From Burkholderiaceae bacterium (GTDB lineage: Bacteria; Pseudomonadota; Gammaproteobacteria; Burkholderiales; Burkholderiaceae): a stretch of 5,989 bases of DNA. Below the pieces are notes generated by a model that saw only the letters and a list, made by a program, of their open reading frames with translations, made no database searches and was not told the DNA's origin. The DNA lies in contig CANGWT010000116.1 in NCBI GenBank assembly GCA_947457745.1, positions 1 through 5,989 of the forward strand. The letters are read 5' to 3'. Below are positions 5,974-5,989 of the stretch, one piece after another. The translations under genes and the position numbers were made by a program. The stretch's first letter is position 1; each line of letters starts with the position of its first letter.

Positions 5974-5989
5974 AAAACTTCAACTAGTA

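Overview
The window looks like chromosomal DNA from a betaproteobacterium of the order Burkholderiales. Moderate GC content, compact gene spacing and the protein styles fit a Polynucleobacter-like freshwater organism. This assignment is from memory of such genomes and was not tested by a search. Nothing suggests a phage, transposon, integron or CRISPR locus.

Left half, plus strand. The window opens with the 3' end of a plsC-like acyltransferase gene (1-207). A complete polyphosphate kinase 2 gene (273-1178) follows, then a gene for a CYTH / triphosphate-tunnel-like protein that starts at TTG (1237-2064). Two half-size CHR-family (chromate transporter) genes come next (2061-2633 and 2630-3157). 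The last three genes are joined by 4-base stop/start overlaps (GTGA, then ATGA), so they are probably translated in a coupled way. ppk2 lies 58 bases upstream on the same strand. The set therefore looks like one operon joining polyphosphate chemistry, a predicted polyphosphate/triphosphate-binding protein and an anion transporter.

Right half, minus strand. Two genes are read right to left: a small secreted His-containing protein (5723 to 5358), then a ZnuD-like TonB-dependent outer-membrane receptor (5268 to 3166). They look like a metal (probably zinc) acquisition unit. The 89-base spacer between them holds two inverted repeats. The receptor gene ends 8 bases from the end of the second transporter gene, in convergent orientation, with no convincing terminator between them.

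Right edge, plus strand. Two tRNA genes, Pro(TGG) and Arg(TCT), lie in tandem with encoded CCA ends. A plausible promoter sits just upstream, in the divergent spacer shared with the small secreted-protein gene.

No clearly new system is proven here. The parts most worth a second look are the ppk2-CYTH-CHR linkage with a degenerate tunnel signature in the CYTH protein, and the small His-containing exported protein paired with the ZnuD-like receptor.
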